Assembly (NCBI RefSeq): GCF_000687935.1
Contig: NZ_JHZZ01000001.1
Span: 558,001 to 622,000 of the forward strand
Direction: 5' to 3'
Source of the DNA: Polaribacter sp. Hel_I_88
Lineage (GTDB): Bacteria; Bacteroidota; Bacteroidia; Flavobacteriales; Flavobacteriaceae
DNA length: 64,000 bases
In this document: in pieces, positions 52,723-60,260 of the stretch
Position numbering within the stretch: the stretch's first letter is position 1
Layout: every line of letters begins with the position of its first letter
Notes under the pieces: generated by a model
The model's database searches: none
What the model saw: only the letters and a program-made list of their open reading frames with translations
What the model was told of the DNA's origin: nothing
Position numbers and translations under genes: made by a program

Positions 52723-53574
52723 TTACTTAATACCGTTTAAAATTTGTTTTATATAGTTTGTACTCTCCATCTCATTAAAAATTTCGGAGAAATTATCTTG
52801 TTGCATCAACTCTTTAAAATGTTGTAAATTGTTGATGTACTCTTCTAATGTTTCTAATATATTTTCTTTATTCTGTTTAAAAATTGGTGTCCACATTGCT
52901 GGACTACTTTTTGCCAAACGAACTGTAGATTCGAAACCAGAACCTGCCATATCAAAAATATCGCGTTCGTTTTTTTCTTTGTTGATGACCGTTTTTCCCA
53001 ACATAAATGCGCTAATATGCGATAAATGCGAAACATACGCAATATGCTTATCATGCGAAACTGGATCCATATAACGAATACGCATTCCAATGTCCGTAAA
53101 AAGTTGTAATGCTTTTTCTTGCAGCTTAAAAGTTGTTTTTTCAACTTCGCAAATAATGTTCGTTTTTCCTTTATACAAGCCAGAAATTGCTGCTGTTGGC
53201 CCCGATTTTTCTGTTCCTGCAATTGGATGGCAAGCTAAAAAATTTCTTCTTTTTGCATGATGTTCAACCACTTTACAAATTGCTTCTTTTGTAGAACCAG
53301 CATCTACCACCAAAGCATTTTCTGAAATTTCATCTAAAATAGTGGGTAATAATTTTACAGTGGCATCTACAGGAATGGAAACAACAACCAAATCTGCATT
53401 ATCTAAATCGTCTAACGTTGCTTTTTTATCTATAACACCAATTTCTTTAGCTTCATTTAAATGAGCTTCATTGGCATCTATTCCGTAAATTACAACTTCT
53501 GGATTGTGTTTTTTAATATCGATAGCAAAGCTACCTCCAATTAAACCAACACCAATCATGTATATGTTTTTCAT
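52723..53574 (-). CDS. tyrA: Prephenate dehydrogenase
   Basis: A 283-residue NAD(P)-dependent enzyme that converts prephenate to 4-hydroxyphenylpyruvate for tyrosine. Rossmann motif IGVGLIGGSFAIDI, then DLVVVSIPVD, LVVDAGSTKEAIC, CHPIAGTEKSGP and HDKHIAYVSHLSHISAFML with the catalytic His. No C-terminal ACT domain is present. It sits 20 bases upstream of the DAHP synthase gene in the same operon. Confidence 0.95.
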   Translation of the reverse strand: MKNIYMIGVGLIGGSFAIDIKKHNPEVVIYGIDANEAHLNEAKEIGVIDKKATLDDLDNADLVVVSIPVDATVKLLPTILDEISENALVVDAGSTKEAICKVVEHHAKRRNFLACHPIAGTEKSGPTAAISGLYKGKTNIICEVEKTTFKLQEKALQLFTDIGMRIRYMDPVSHDKHIAYVSHLSHISAFMLGKTVINKEKNERDIFDMAGSGFESTVRLAKSSPAMWTPIFKQNKENILETLEEYINNLQHFKELMQQDNFSEIFNEMESTNYIKQILNGIK

Positions 53575-53590
53575 TTTTTAAATGCTTTAT

Positions 53591-53627
53591 GCTTTAAGCT
53601 TTAGGCAATATGCCAAGAGCTTAAAGC
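53591..53627. repeat. Intra-operon hairpin between the aminotransferase and tyrA
   Basis: GCTTTAAGCT (53591-53600) and AGCTTAAAGC (53618-53627) are perfect inverted repeats. GGCA and TGCC pair again inside. There is no T tract after the stem on the operon strand, so it is more likely an mRNA processing or stability element than a terminator. It fills most of the 60-base gap between the two genes. Confidence 0.65.
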
Positions 53628-53634
53628 TTACTGC

Positions 53635-54777
53635 TTATAGCCTATTTATTGCTTCTTTTATCACCTCTGATGTAACACACAAAGAAAAACGAATATACCC
53701 TTCTCCTTGAGATCCAAAAATGGTACCTGGTGTAATAAAAATATCTTTTTCGTACAGTATTTTATCTGTAATTTCTTCGGATTTTTTTCCTTCAGGAATT
53801 TTTGCCCAAACAAATAAACCTGTGGAATTTTTATCATAAACTGCGTCTAACTTATCTGCTAATTGCCAAATTAAATCTCTGCGTTCTTTGTAAATTTTAT
53901 TTTGATCAGAAAACCAATCGTTTGATAATTGCAAAGCTTCAATAGCTCCTTTTTGAATTCCGTAAAACATGCCAGAATCCATGTTCGATTTTACTTTTAA
54001 AACTTCGTTGATATATGTTGCATTTCCTAACAACATTCCAACTCGCCAACCAGCCATGTTAAAAGTTTTGCTTAAAGAGTTCAATTCTAAAGCAACCTCT
54101 TTTGCGCCTTCAATCTGCAAAATACTTATTGGATTCTCGTTTAAAATAAAACTATAAGGATTATCATTAATGATTAAAATGTTGTGTTTTTTTCCAAAAG
54201 AAATCAACTTTTTAAACATTTCTAAAGTTCCATTGGTTCCTGTTGGCATGTGTGGATAATTTACCCACATAAGTTTCACCTTACTCAAATCTTGACTTTC
54301 TAATGCATCAAAATTTGGTTGCCAATTTGTTTCATCACTCAAATTATAAAAAAGTGGCTCTGCACCTACTAATTTTGTGACTGATGTATACGTTGGATAG
54401 CCAGGATTTGGAATTAAAACTTGATCTCCTTCGTTTAAAAAAGCCATTGAAACATGCATAATTCCCTCTTTACTTCCCATTAAAGGTAAAATTTCGTTTT
54501 CTGGATTTGCATCCACAGAAAACTTATTTTTATAAAAAGTTGCAATAGCATTTCTTAATTCTGGTAATCCCTGATATGATTGATATTTATGCGCACTTGC
54601 ATCTCCCAAACTTCCTTGAATTGCTTCAATTACTTTTGCTGGTGGTTGCAAATCTGGGGAACCAATTCCCATATTAATAATTGGTTTTCCATCTGCCATC
54701 AAACTACGCACTTCTCTTAATTTTTTAGAGAAATAGTATTCTTGAACTGTATCTAATCTTTTGGCTGCTTTAATCAT
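53635..54777 (-). CDS. PLP-dependent aminotransferase of the aromatic operon
   Basis: A 380-residue class I aminotransferase. The PLP-binding Lys lies in ELNSLSKTFNMAGWRVG, and other landmarks are INMGIGSPDLQPP, YQSYQGLPELRNAIATFY, PNPGYPTYTS, NYPHMPTGTNG and the substrate-carboxylate Arg near YIRFSLCV. Position between pheA and tyrA suggests that it transaminates phenylpyruvate and hydroxyphenylpyruvate or prephenate. It overlaps the pheA stop codon by four bases, so translation is coupled. Confidence 0.9.
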   Translation of the reverse strand: MIKAAKRLDTVQEYYFSKKLREVRSLMADGKPIINMGIGSPDLQPPAKVIEAIQGSLGDASAHKYQSYQGLPELRNAIATFYKNKFSVDANPENEILPLMGSKEGIMHVSMAFLNEGDQVLIPNPGYPTYTSVTKLVGAEPLFYNLSDETNWQPNFDALESQDLSKVKLMWVNYPHMPTGTNGTLEMFKKLISFGKKHNILIINDNPYSFILNENPISILQIEGAKEVALELNSLSKTFNMAGWRVGMLLGNATYINEVLKVKSNMDSGMFYGIQKGAIEALQLSNDWFSDQNKIYKERRDLIWQLADKLDAVYDKNSTGLFVWAKIPEGKKSEEITDKILYEKDIFITPGTIFGSQGEGYIRFSLCVTSEVIKEAINRL

Positions 54778-55598
54778 ATCCTTCCATTTTTAAAAACTCC
54801 TAAAACCTTAAATTCTTCTGCCATAATTTCTATCAAAGAAATCGCTTTTTTATAATCATTATAATCTTCAAAAGTAACATCAACAAAAAAGGAATATTTC
54901 CAAGGTGTTTCAATTACAGGTAAAGATTGAATTTTAGTCAGGTTCATTTTACAATCGCTCATGGCATTTAAAATGGCTGCTAAACTGCCTCTTTTATGAC
55001 TCAATTGAAATTTTATAGAGGCTTTATCTACAGTAACATCTTCTGCAGGTTTGTCTGTTTGTACAATTACAAAACGTGTTGAATTGTCTTTTATCGTCTG
55101 AATTTCATCTTCTAAAATTGACAAACCAAAAATTTCTGCGGCTATTTTTGGAGCAATTGCTGCAATACCCACTAAATTTTCTTTGGCAATTCTTTTCGCA
55201 ACTTCAGCAGTATCAACATCTTCTACTAATTTAATATGCGGATATTTTTTAAAAAATTCTTTACACTGTAACAAAGCCATTGGGTGTGAACAAACTTCTT
55301 TAATATCTTCCATTTTTTGACCTTTTAAAGCCATTAAATGATGATGAATATTTAAATATTGTTCTCCAATAATGTGTAAATTATTGTTATCAATTAAAGC
55401 ATAATTAGGAATGATGGATCCTGCAATCGTGTTTTCTAAAGCCATAACTCCCAAATTTGCAGATTTATCTATCAAACTATCCACCAAAACATCAAAAGAC
55501 ATACATTCTTTTAACGCAATTTTACTTCCATAAAAATCTCTTGCAACTTTATGGTGATTTGAGCCTTCTGCTCCTTGTATGGCTATTATTTTTTTCAA
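54774..55598 (-). CDS. pheA: Prephenate dehydratase
   Basis: A 274-residue enzyme that makes phenylpyruvate from prephenate. The catalytic domain (1-185) has IAIQGAEGSNHHKVA, LGVMALENTIAGSI and the substrate motif NSTRFVIVQ (about 166-174). A C-terminal ACT domain (about 195-270) has HKRGSLAAILNAM. The classical Phe-binding E-S-R-P motif reads Q-S-L-P (IQSLPVIETPWKY), so feedback by Phe may differ. It is the first gene of the operon, preceded by a transcription attenuator. Confidence 0.95.
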   Translation of the reverse strand: MKKIIAIQGAEGSNHHKVARDFYGSKIALKECMSFDVLVDSLIDKSANLGVMALENTIAGSIIPNYALIDNNNLHIIGEQYLNIHHHLMALKGQKMEDIKEVCSHPMALLQCKEFFKKYPHIKLVEDVDTAEVAKRIAKENLVGIAAIAPKIAAEIFGLSILEDEIQTIKDNSTRFVIVQTDKPAEDVTVDKASIKFQLSHKRGSLAAILNAMSDCKMNLTKIQSLPVIETPWKYSFFVDVTFEDYNDYKKAISLIEIMAEEFKVLGVFKNGRI

Positions 55599-55612
55599 CT
55601 TTTATAGTGATA

Positions 55613-55647
55613 TCAAAAAAAAAGCCTCGAATTAAATTCGAGACTTT
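55613..55647 (-). terminator. Attenuator terminator upstream of pheA
   Basis: On the minus strand AAAGTCTCGAATT and AATTCGAGGCTTT form a stem of about 12 bp with a 3-base loop, followed by nine T (plus-strand A tract 55615-55623). It stands 15 bases before the pheA start codon, where a terminator is unexpected unless regulated. Its 5' arm also pairs with an upstream arm inside the leader ORF. Confidence 0.9.
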
Positions 55648-55689
55648 ATATTTTATGTGTATTTGTTAACAGCATACAAAGTCTCTCCT
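55640..55689 (-). promoter_or_regulatory. Antiterminator of the pheA attenuator
   Basis: GAGACTTT (minus strand, plus 55678-55685, in codons 20-22 of the leader peptide) is an exact complement of AAAGTCTC (plus 55640-55647, the 5' arm of the terminator). The pairing can be extended with GTAT/ATAT to 12 bp including one G-U. Forming this helix excludes the terminator, which is the regulatory switch. Confidence 0.8.
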
Positions 55690-55743
55690 TTTATTAAAAA
55701 AATAAAAGTAAAAATAGAAACTTGTAAAATTGTTGTTTAACAT
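55666..55743 (-). CDS. Phe/Tyr-rich leader peptide of the aromatic operon
   Basis: A 25-codon ORF beginning ATG at 55743 and ending TAA at 55666-55668. It encodes 7 Phe and 3 Tyr, including the run F-Y-F-Y-F-Y-F-F at codons 9-16. The terminator and antiterminator lie directly downstream of this run. The ORF starts about 17 bases after the predicted transcription start. Such peptides are translated only to sense charged tRNA and have no function themselves. I infer that ribosome stalling at Phe (and Tyr) codons leaves the antiterminator free. Codons in the run are TTC TAT TTT TAC and so on, so no codon bias or chance poly-A artefact alone explains the alternation, although the AT-rich background raises the chance of Phe codons. 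Confidence 0.82.
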   Translation of the reverse strand: MLNNNFTSFYFYFYFFNKRRDFVCC

Positions 55744-55766
55744 TTTTATTTTCTTTGTTTGTTAAG

Positions 55767-55796
55767 CAAATCTAAAGATTTAATTTAGCTACACAA
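55767..55796 (-). promoter_or_regulatory. Promoter of the aromatic operon
   Basis: On the minus strand TTG (55794-55796) and TAGATTTG (55767-55774) match the Bacteroidetes -33/-7 pair with a 19-base spacer. Transcription would start near 55760, about 17 bases before the leader ATG. Confidence 0.65.
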
Positions 55797-55931
55797 ATAT
55801 TATCAATAAAGATTAAATATTTTTACGAATAATACTTTTTTATTATTTTATATTGTTGATAATTTAAAAAAAAGTTACATTTTATTAATTATTATCAATA
55901 TCTAAATTTACCTTTTATAGATTTATAAATA

Positions 55932-56954
55932 TTATAATAAATCTTTTAACCTTTTTGCAGCTATTTCTGCTGTTATATCTCTTTGAGGCGATCCAAACAT
56001 CTCATAACCAACCATAAATTTCTTAACAGTTGCACTTCTTAGTAAAGGTGGATAAAAACTCATATGAAAATGCCAATGTTTATTTGCTTCTCCATTTGTT
56101 GGTGCTTGATGAATTCCACTTGAATATGGAAAAGAGGTATTAAACAATTTATCATATGCTTTTGTAATGACCGAAATTGCTTCAGCATAATTTTTGGCTT
56201 CTGTATCTGATAATTCTAAAATATTCTTTTTCGCTTTTTTAGGAGCAATCATTGTTTCAAAAGGCCAAACTGCCCAAAAAGGGATTAACACCACAAAATC
56301 ATCATTCTCAAAAATAATACGTTCTTGTACTTTTAATTCTTGCTGTAAATAATCGCCTAAAAGACTGGTTTTATTTTTATCAAAATATTCTTTTTGATGC
56401 TTGTCTTTTTTATCAACTTCATTTGGTAAGGTAGATTGACTCCAAATTTGTCCATGAGGATGTGGATTACTACAACCCATAACAGCACCTTTGTTTTCAA
56501 AGATTTGCACGTAATTAATCATCTTATTACTCCCTAGCTCTGTGTATTCTTTTTGCCAAGCTTTTACAACTTTAGCTATATCTTCCACTTCCATTTCCGC
56601 CAAACTTTTAGAATGATCTGGGCTAAAACAAATTACTTTACAAATACCTGTTTCGCTTTTTGCTTGGAATAATCCGTCATTTACATGAAACGAAGGGGAA
56701 TCTTTTTGAAGCGCAGCAAAATCGTTTGTAAATACAAAAACATCTTTATAATCAGGATTTATATCACCAGAAATTCTTGAATTTCTTGCACATAAATAAC
56801 AACTCTCATCATGTGTTGGTCTTTTTTCTGTTGATATTTCTTCGTTTTGACCTTGCCAAGGACGCTTTGCTCTGTGAGGAGAAACTAAAACCCACTCACC
56901 TGTTAATATATTAAAACGCTTGTGAGAATAATCTTGCAAATTTGTATTTTCCAT
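55932..56954 (-). CDS. galT: Galactose-1-phosphate uridylyltransferase
   Basis: A 340-residue enzyme of the Leloir pathway that exchanges UMP between UDP-glucose and galactose-1-phosphate. The catalytic H-P-H motif is in CSNPHPHGQIW, and zinc-binding residues are expected in CYLCARN and near the H-P-H. Other motifs: FNILTGEWVLVSPHRAKRPWQG, KHWHFHMSFYPPLLRSATVKKFMVGYE (here as WHFHMSFYPPLLR and KKFMVGYEM). It is the last gene of the gal cluster, with a 120-base gap upstream that contains a dispersed repeat. Confidence 0.96.
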   Translation of the reverse strand: MENTNLQDYSHKRFNILTGEWVLVSPHRAKRPWQGQNEEISTEKRPTHDESCYLCARNSRISGDINPDYKDVFVFTNDFAALQKDSPSFHVNDGLFQAKSETGICKVICFSPDHSKSLAEMEVEDIAKVVKAWQKEYTELGSNKMINYVQIFENKGAVMGCSNPHPHGQIWSQSTLPNEVDKKDKHQKEYFDKNKTSLLGDYLQQELKVQERIIFENDDFVVLIPFWAVWPFETMIAPKKAKKNILELSDTEAKNYAEAISVITKAYDKLFNTSFPYSSGIHQAPTNGEANKHWHFHMSFYPPLLRSATVKKFMVGYEMFGSPQRDITAEIAAKRLKDLL

Positions 56955-57015
56955 GTTGATATTATTGTTGATTATGATTTTCTGTTTTTGATAAATATTA
57001 TTTTAAAATTTTAAT

Positions 57016-57066
57016 GTGTTCTTGATAAAATTTCGATGAAAAACCGAAATAACTCGAACTGACATC
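57016..57066. repeat. Dispersed intergenic repeat with ACTCGAACTGACA core, copy 2
   Basis: GTTCTTGATAAAATTTCG, a loop and CCGAAAT precede ACTCGAACTGACA (57052-57064). The core is identical to 37532-37544. It lies between galK and galT and could form a hairpin with AAATTTCG/CCGAAAT. Confidence 0.5.
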
Positions 57067-57074
57067 TAAAAAAA

Positions 57075-58247
57075 TTATTTTACCAAATGTGTGCCATCAG
57101 AAAGTTTTATAAAATATACAGAACATTCTTTATGAAACTTATTTTTGTATGCTTTTGATACTGATTTACCAAATGCTTTTGCCTCTTCTTTTGCAATTAA
57201 ATTAATGGTACAACCACCAAAACCACCACCCATCATTCTTGCACCCAAAACTTTTTTATTCTTTTTTGCTTGATCTACCAAAAAATCTAATTCTGCACAA
57301 CTTACTTTATATTGATGTTGCAAACCACTGTGTGAACCATACATTAACGCACCCAATTTTTCTAAATCGTTGTTTTCAATAGCTTTTGCCGCTTTTTGAG
57401 TTCGTTCAATTTCTTGAATTACATACAATCCTTTTTGGTAGTTTTCTGGAGTTACTTTATCAATAATTTGCTCTAAATCTTGTTCAGTTGCTTCTCTTAA
57501 TGTTTCAATTTGTAACATATCTGCAATGCTTTCGCAAGCAGAACGCCTATCATTATAAGCACTATCAGACAAACTATGTTTTACGTTTGTATTGATAAGC
57601 ATTAATTGATGTTCTTTAAAATCGATTTCATAAGCTTTAGATTCTATAGTTCTACAATCTAACAAAAGTGCATTGTTTTTAATACCAAACATGCTTGCAT
57701 ATTGATCCATAATTCCACATTTTACACCCACATAATTATGTTCTGCTTTTTGTGAAATTAAAATCATTTCTGTTTTTGTCAACCCTAAATCAAACAATTC
57801 ATTTAAACCAAAAACCACACTGTTTTCTAAAGCTGCAGAAGATGACATACCTGCACCTCCAGGAATATTTCCTTTAAAAATGATGTTGAAATCGCCAATA
57901 ACTTTGTTTCTATTCTGTATTTCTGCAACTACTCCAAAAACATAATTTTCCCAACTACCTTCTTTTGAAGGTTTCAATTTATCGAGCTCAAACTCAATAG
58001 TACTATCTAAATCTAAGGCAATTGCTGTACAATTTCCAGCATCACTTTTTTGAATAGCAGCTGCAATACCTTTATCAACAGCAGCAGGAAAAACAAAACC
58101 TCCATTATAATCTGTATGTTCTCCAATAATATTAATTCTTCCTGGAGAAAAAATTAAAAGTGGATGTGTTTTAAACTTTTTAATAAAATGTTCTTTTACT
58201 TCCTTAACTAATGTTGCACTCATATCATGTTGATTTTTAATCTGCAT
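57075..58247 (-). CDS. galK: Galactokinase
   Basis: A 390-residue GHMP kinase that phosphorylates galactose with ATP. Signature PGRINIIGEHTDYNGGFVFP near residues 35-54, the ATP-binding motif PGGAGMSSSAALE and the third GHMP motif GARMMGGGFGGCTINL are all present. It overlaps galM by 11 bases, so the two are translationally coupled. Confidence 0.97.
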   Translation of the reverse strand: MQIKNQHDMSATLVKEVKEHFIKKFKTHPLLIFSPGRINIIGEHTDYNGGFVFPAAVDKGIAAAIQKSDAGNCTAIALDLDSTIEFELDKLKPSKEGSWENYVFGVVAEIQNRNKVIGDFNIIFKGNIPGGAGMSSSAALENSVVFGLNELFDLGLTKTEMILISQKAEHNYVGVKCGIMDQYASMFGIKNNALLLDCRTIESKAYEIDFKEHQLMLINTNVKHSLSDSAYNDRRSACESIADMLQIETLREATEQDLEQIIDKVTPENYQKGLYVIQEIERTQKAAKAIENNDLEKLGALMYGSHSGLQHQYKVSCAELDFLVDQAKKNKKVLGARMMGGGFGGCTINLIAKEEAKAFGKSVSKAYKNKFHKECSVYFIKLSDGTHLVK

Positions 58248-59127
58248 TAAATTTTAAACCCCAATTTAAAACGTAAGTTTTATCGGCTTCTAGAACTTGG
58301 ATTCCTATTTTATTATTAAACGTATCAGAAATGCCAGTCATGGGTTCTATTGCAATAATATCTTTGCCTTTTGGTGTATATAATTGTAAAAAATTCTTTT
58401 CTGAATCTGATGTAATTTTTATCTTGTAAGTTGGTGTTGAAAATGAAACTTTATCATCTTTTAAAATAAAACAATCATCTAATTGTTGGTCTTCAATTTT
58501 AAAAACTTCTGGTGTTTTTTGATCTTTTACCTTTTTTGTAATTAGGTTTTTACTAAACTTAATTTTTTGATCACTTTTAAACGATAAAGTACTGTTTTTT
58601 AAATCTGATGAATTAAAATAAGGATGCCAACCCAAGGTAAAAGGAAAAGATTTTATATCGGTATTTTTAACGGTAATTCTAACTTTTAAACGGTCTTCAA
58701 AAAGTGTGTAGGTTACTGATAAAAAATAGGTGAAAGGAAAACCTTTACTTTCATTTTTCTCATAATAATTAAAGGTTGCAGAGCAATTGTCTTTATGTTC
58801 TTCTGGCTCAAAAAGTTCAAACTTTTTGTTGTAAACCAAACCATGCAAAGCATTATCACCATCATTTCTTTCTAGTTGATACTCATTACCTTCAAACGTA
58901 TATTTGCCTTCTTTAATTCTACTTGCAAAAGGAAACAAAATTGAAGATGCATAAGAATCTTTATAATCGAAATCTGGTTGTTCTTTAATAATAAAGTTAT
59001 CTTTAAATTTTAATGAAACTATTCTAGCTCCTTGGTCTAAACAAATTTTTGCTTTGGTGGTTTTTGATGGATTTTGCAATTCAACATAGTTCAACCCTTT
59101 TTTCTTTTTACTGTTGATTTTAAACAT
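58237..59127 (-). CDS. galM: Aldose 1-epimerase (mutarotase-like)
   Basis: A 296-residue protein of the aldose 1-epimerase family that interconverts galactose anomers before phosphorylation. Motifs: GARIVSLKF, LFPFASRIKEGKYTFEG, NALHGLVYNK with the catalytic His, FTLGWHPYFN with a second His, and IAIEPMTGISDTFN (Glu). It begins two bases after the regulator stop codon. The protein is intracellular, without a signal peptide. Confidence 0.88.
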   Translation of the reverse strand: MFKINSKKKKGLNYVELQNPSKTTKAKICLDQGARIVSLKFKDNFIIKEQPDFDYKDSYASSILFPFASRIKEGKYTFEGNEYQLERNDGDNALHGLVYNKKFELFEPEEHKDNCSATFNYYEKNESKGFPFTYFLSVTYTLFEDRLKVRITVKNTDIKSFPFTLGWHPYFNSSDLKNSTLSFKSDQKIKFSKNLITKKVKDQKTPEVFKIEDQQLDDCFILKDDKVSFSTPTYKIKITSDSEKNFLQLYTPKGKDIIAIEPMTGISDTFNNKIGIQVLEADKTYVLNWGLKFNAD

Positions 59128-59129
59128 TT

Positions 59130-60128
59130 TTACAACGATTTTCTTAAAATTAAACGACTCGGATTTTCAACCTTTATTTTGTCATCATTTAAAATCATTT
59201 CAGCTAATTTTTTCCCCATTAAATTAAAATCTGTAGAAATTGTAGTAATTCCGTTTTCTACTACTTCTTTTAAAATAGTATCGTTTACAGAAATAATTCC
59301 TACATCTTTTGCTAAAATTAGTTGTTCTTCTTTTATTTTTTTGATGACTCTAATAAGGTTCTTATCGTCTAAAATAATAAATATTTCTCCTTTTTTAGGT
59401 TTTCTGTCCTGTAAAGATTCTAAGATTTCACTTTGTAAATTGTATTGTTTACAAAATTTCAGAAATCCGTTTAAAATCCCTTTAGGTTGTTTGTCATCAT
59501 TATACAATAGAATTAATTTTTCATAATCAACTAACTTCTTTAAAACAGTTTCTAATCCCGTAAAAATATCTTTTTCAAAATTCTGATAAATTGCTGGGTA
59601 TCCAGTTAAATCTTCATGAATTTGATCTAAAATAAACACTTTATCTTTTGGCAAATTTTGTATGGAATTATGCGTGTTTTTTAAATTAGCAGGCATAATT
59701 ACGTAGCTACTATAATTACCAGCATTTTCGTTTATCAACTTGTTAAAAACGTTGATATTAAAGTGATGAAAATAAATTTCAACATCAATATGAGACCCTA
59801 AATTACTTAAAAAAGCGTTGTATAAATCCTCTTTAAACGAATTCAATTCATCAAAGAGAACAAATATTTTCTGCTGTAATTTTACATCAACAGAAGAAAC
59901 ATAAAAACCTTTACCAACTACAGAGTTGATAATTCCTCTGTTTTTTAAATCATTAAAAGCCGTTAAAACTGTGTCTCTAGAAAGGGAATGCTTGTTTTTA
60001 ATAACATTTAAAGAAGGCAACTTATCACCTTTTTGTAAATCGCCTTTTACAATAGCATTTTCAATAGAAGCAATAATTTGCCTATATTTTGGTGTTTTAC
60101 TTTGCTTTTTTAATTTCACGATTTCCAT
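59130..60128 (-). CDS. GntR-type regulator with periplasmic-binding-like sensor domain
   Basis: A 332-residue regulator. Residues 1-75 are a GntR winged helix (YRQIIASIENAIVKGDLQKGDKLPSLNVI, SLSRDTVLTAFNDLKNRGIINSVVGKGFYV). Residues 80-332 are a LacI/periplasmic-binding-type sugar-sensing domain (KIFVLFDELNSFKEDLYNAF, VGIISVNDTILKEVVENGITTISTDFNLMGKKLA). It heads the galM-galK-galT unit and probably senses galactose or a derivative. Its promoter overlaps a palindrome that may be its own operator. Confidence 0.88.
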   Translation of the reverse strand: MEIVKLKKQSKTPKYRQIIASIENAIVKGDLQKGDKLPSLNVIKNKHSLSRDTVLTAFNDLKNRGIINSVVGKGFYVSSVDVKLQQKIFVLFDELNSFKEDLYNAFLSNLGSHIDVEIYFHHFNINVFNKLINENAGNYSSYVIMPANLKNTHNSIQNLPKDKVFILDQIHEDLTGYPAIYQNFEKDIFTGLETVLKKLVDYEKLILLYNDDKQPKGILNGFLKFCKQYNLQSEILESLQDRKPKKGEIFIILDDKNLIRVIKKIKEEQLILAKDVGIISVNDTILKEVVENGITTISTDFNLMGKKLAEMILNDDKIKVENPSRLILRKSL

Positions 60129-60132
60129 ATTA

Positions 60133-60162
60133 CAAATATATACTTTTTCAACAAATAAACAA
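60133..60162 (-). promoter_or_regulatory. Promoter of the gntR-gal operon
   Basis: On the minus strand TTG (60160-60162) and TATATTTG (60133-60140) form a -33/-7 pair with a 19-base spacer. The predicted start of transcription falls on or next to the ATG at 60126-60128, so the transcript may be leaderless. Confidence 0.6.
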
Positions 60163-60177
60163 CTAGTATGTACTGGT
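60162..60177. promoter_or_regulatory. Candidate operator of the GntR-type regulator
   Basis: ACTAGTATGTACTGGT is a 16-base palindrome with 12 of 16 symmetric positions, centred on AGTATGTACT. It touches the -33 element of the regulator promoter and lies in the divergent region before the FGE-like gene. Autoregulation is likely, but the operator assignment is inference. Confidence 0.45.
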
Positions 60178-60260
60178 AGTTTATTTTTGCAAAAAATAGC
60201 GATTAATAGTCCATCGTATCAAAAGGAATTATTACCTTTATCGCTCTAAAATTTACAAAA

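Noticed and set aside
55644..55677. Second short ORF (ATG at 55675, reading M-L-L-T-N-T-H-K-I) in the pheA leader
   Set aside because: It overlaps the end of the Phe-rich leader ORF in another frame and contains no Phe or Tyr codons.
55856..55898. TTGATAAT...ATTATCAA inverted repeat after galT
   Set aside because: The arms are short and very AT-rich with a long loop. It is not convincing as a terminator or operator.
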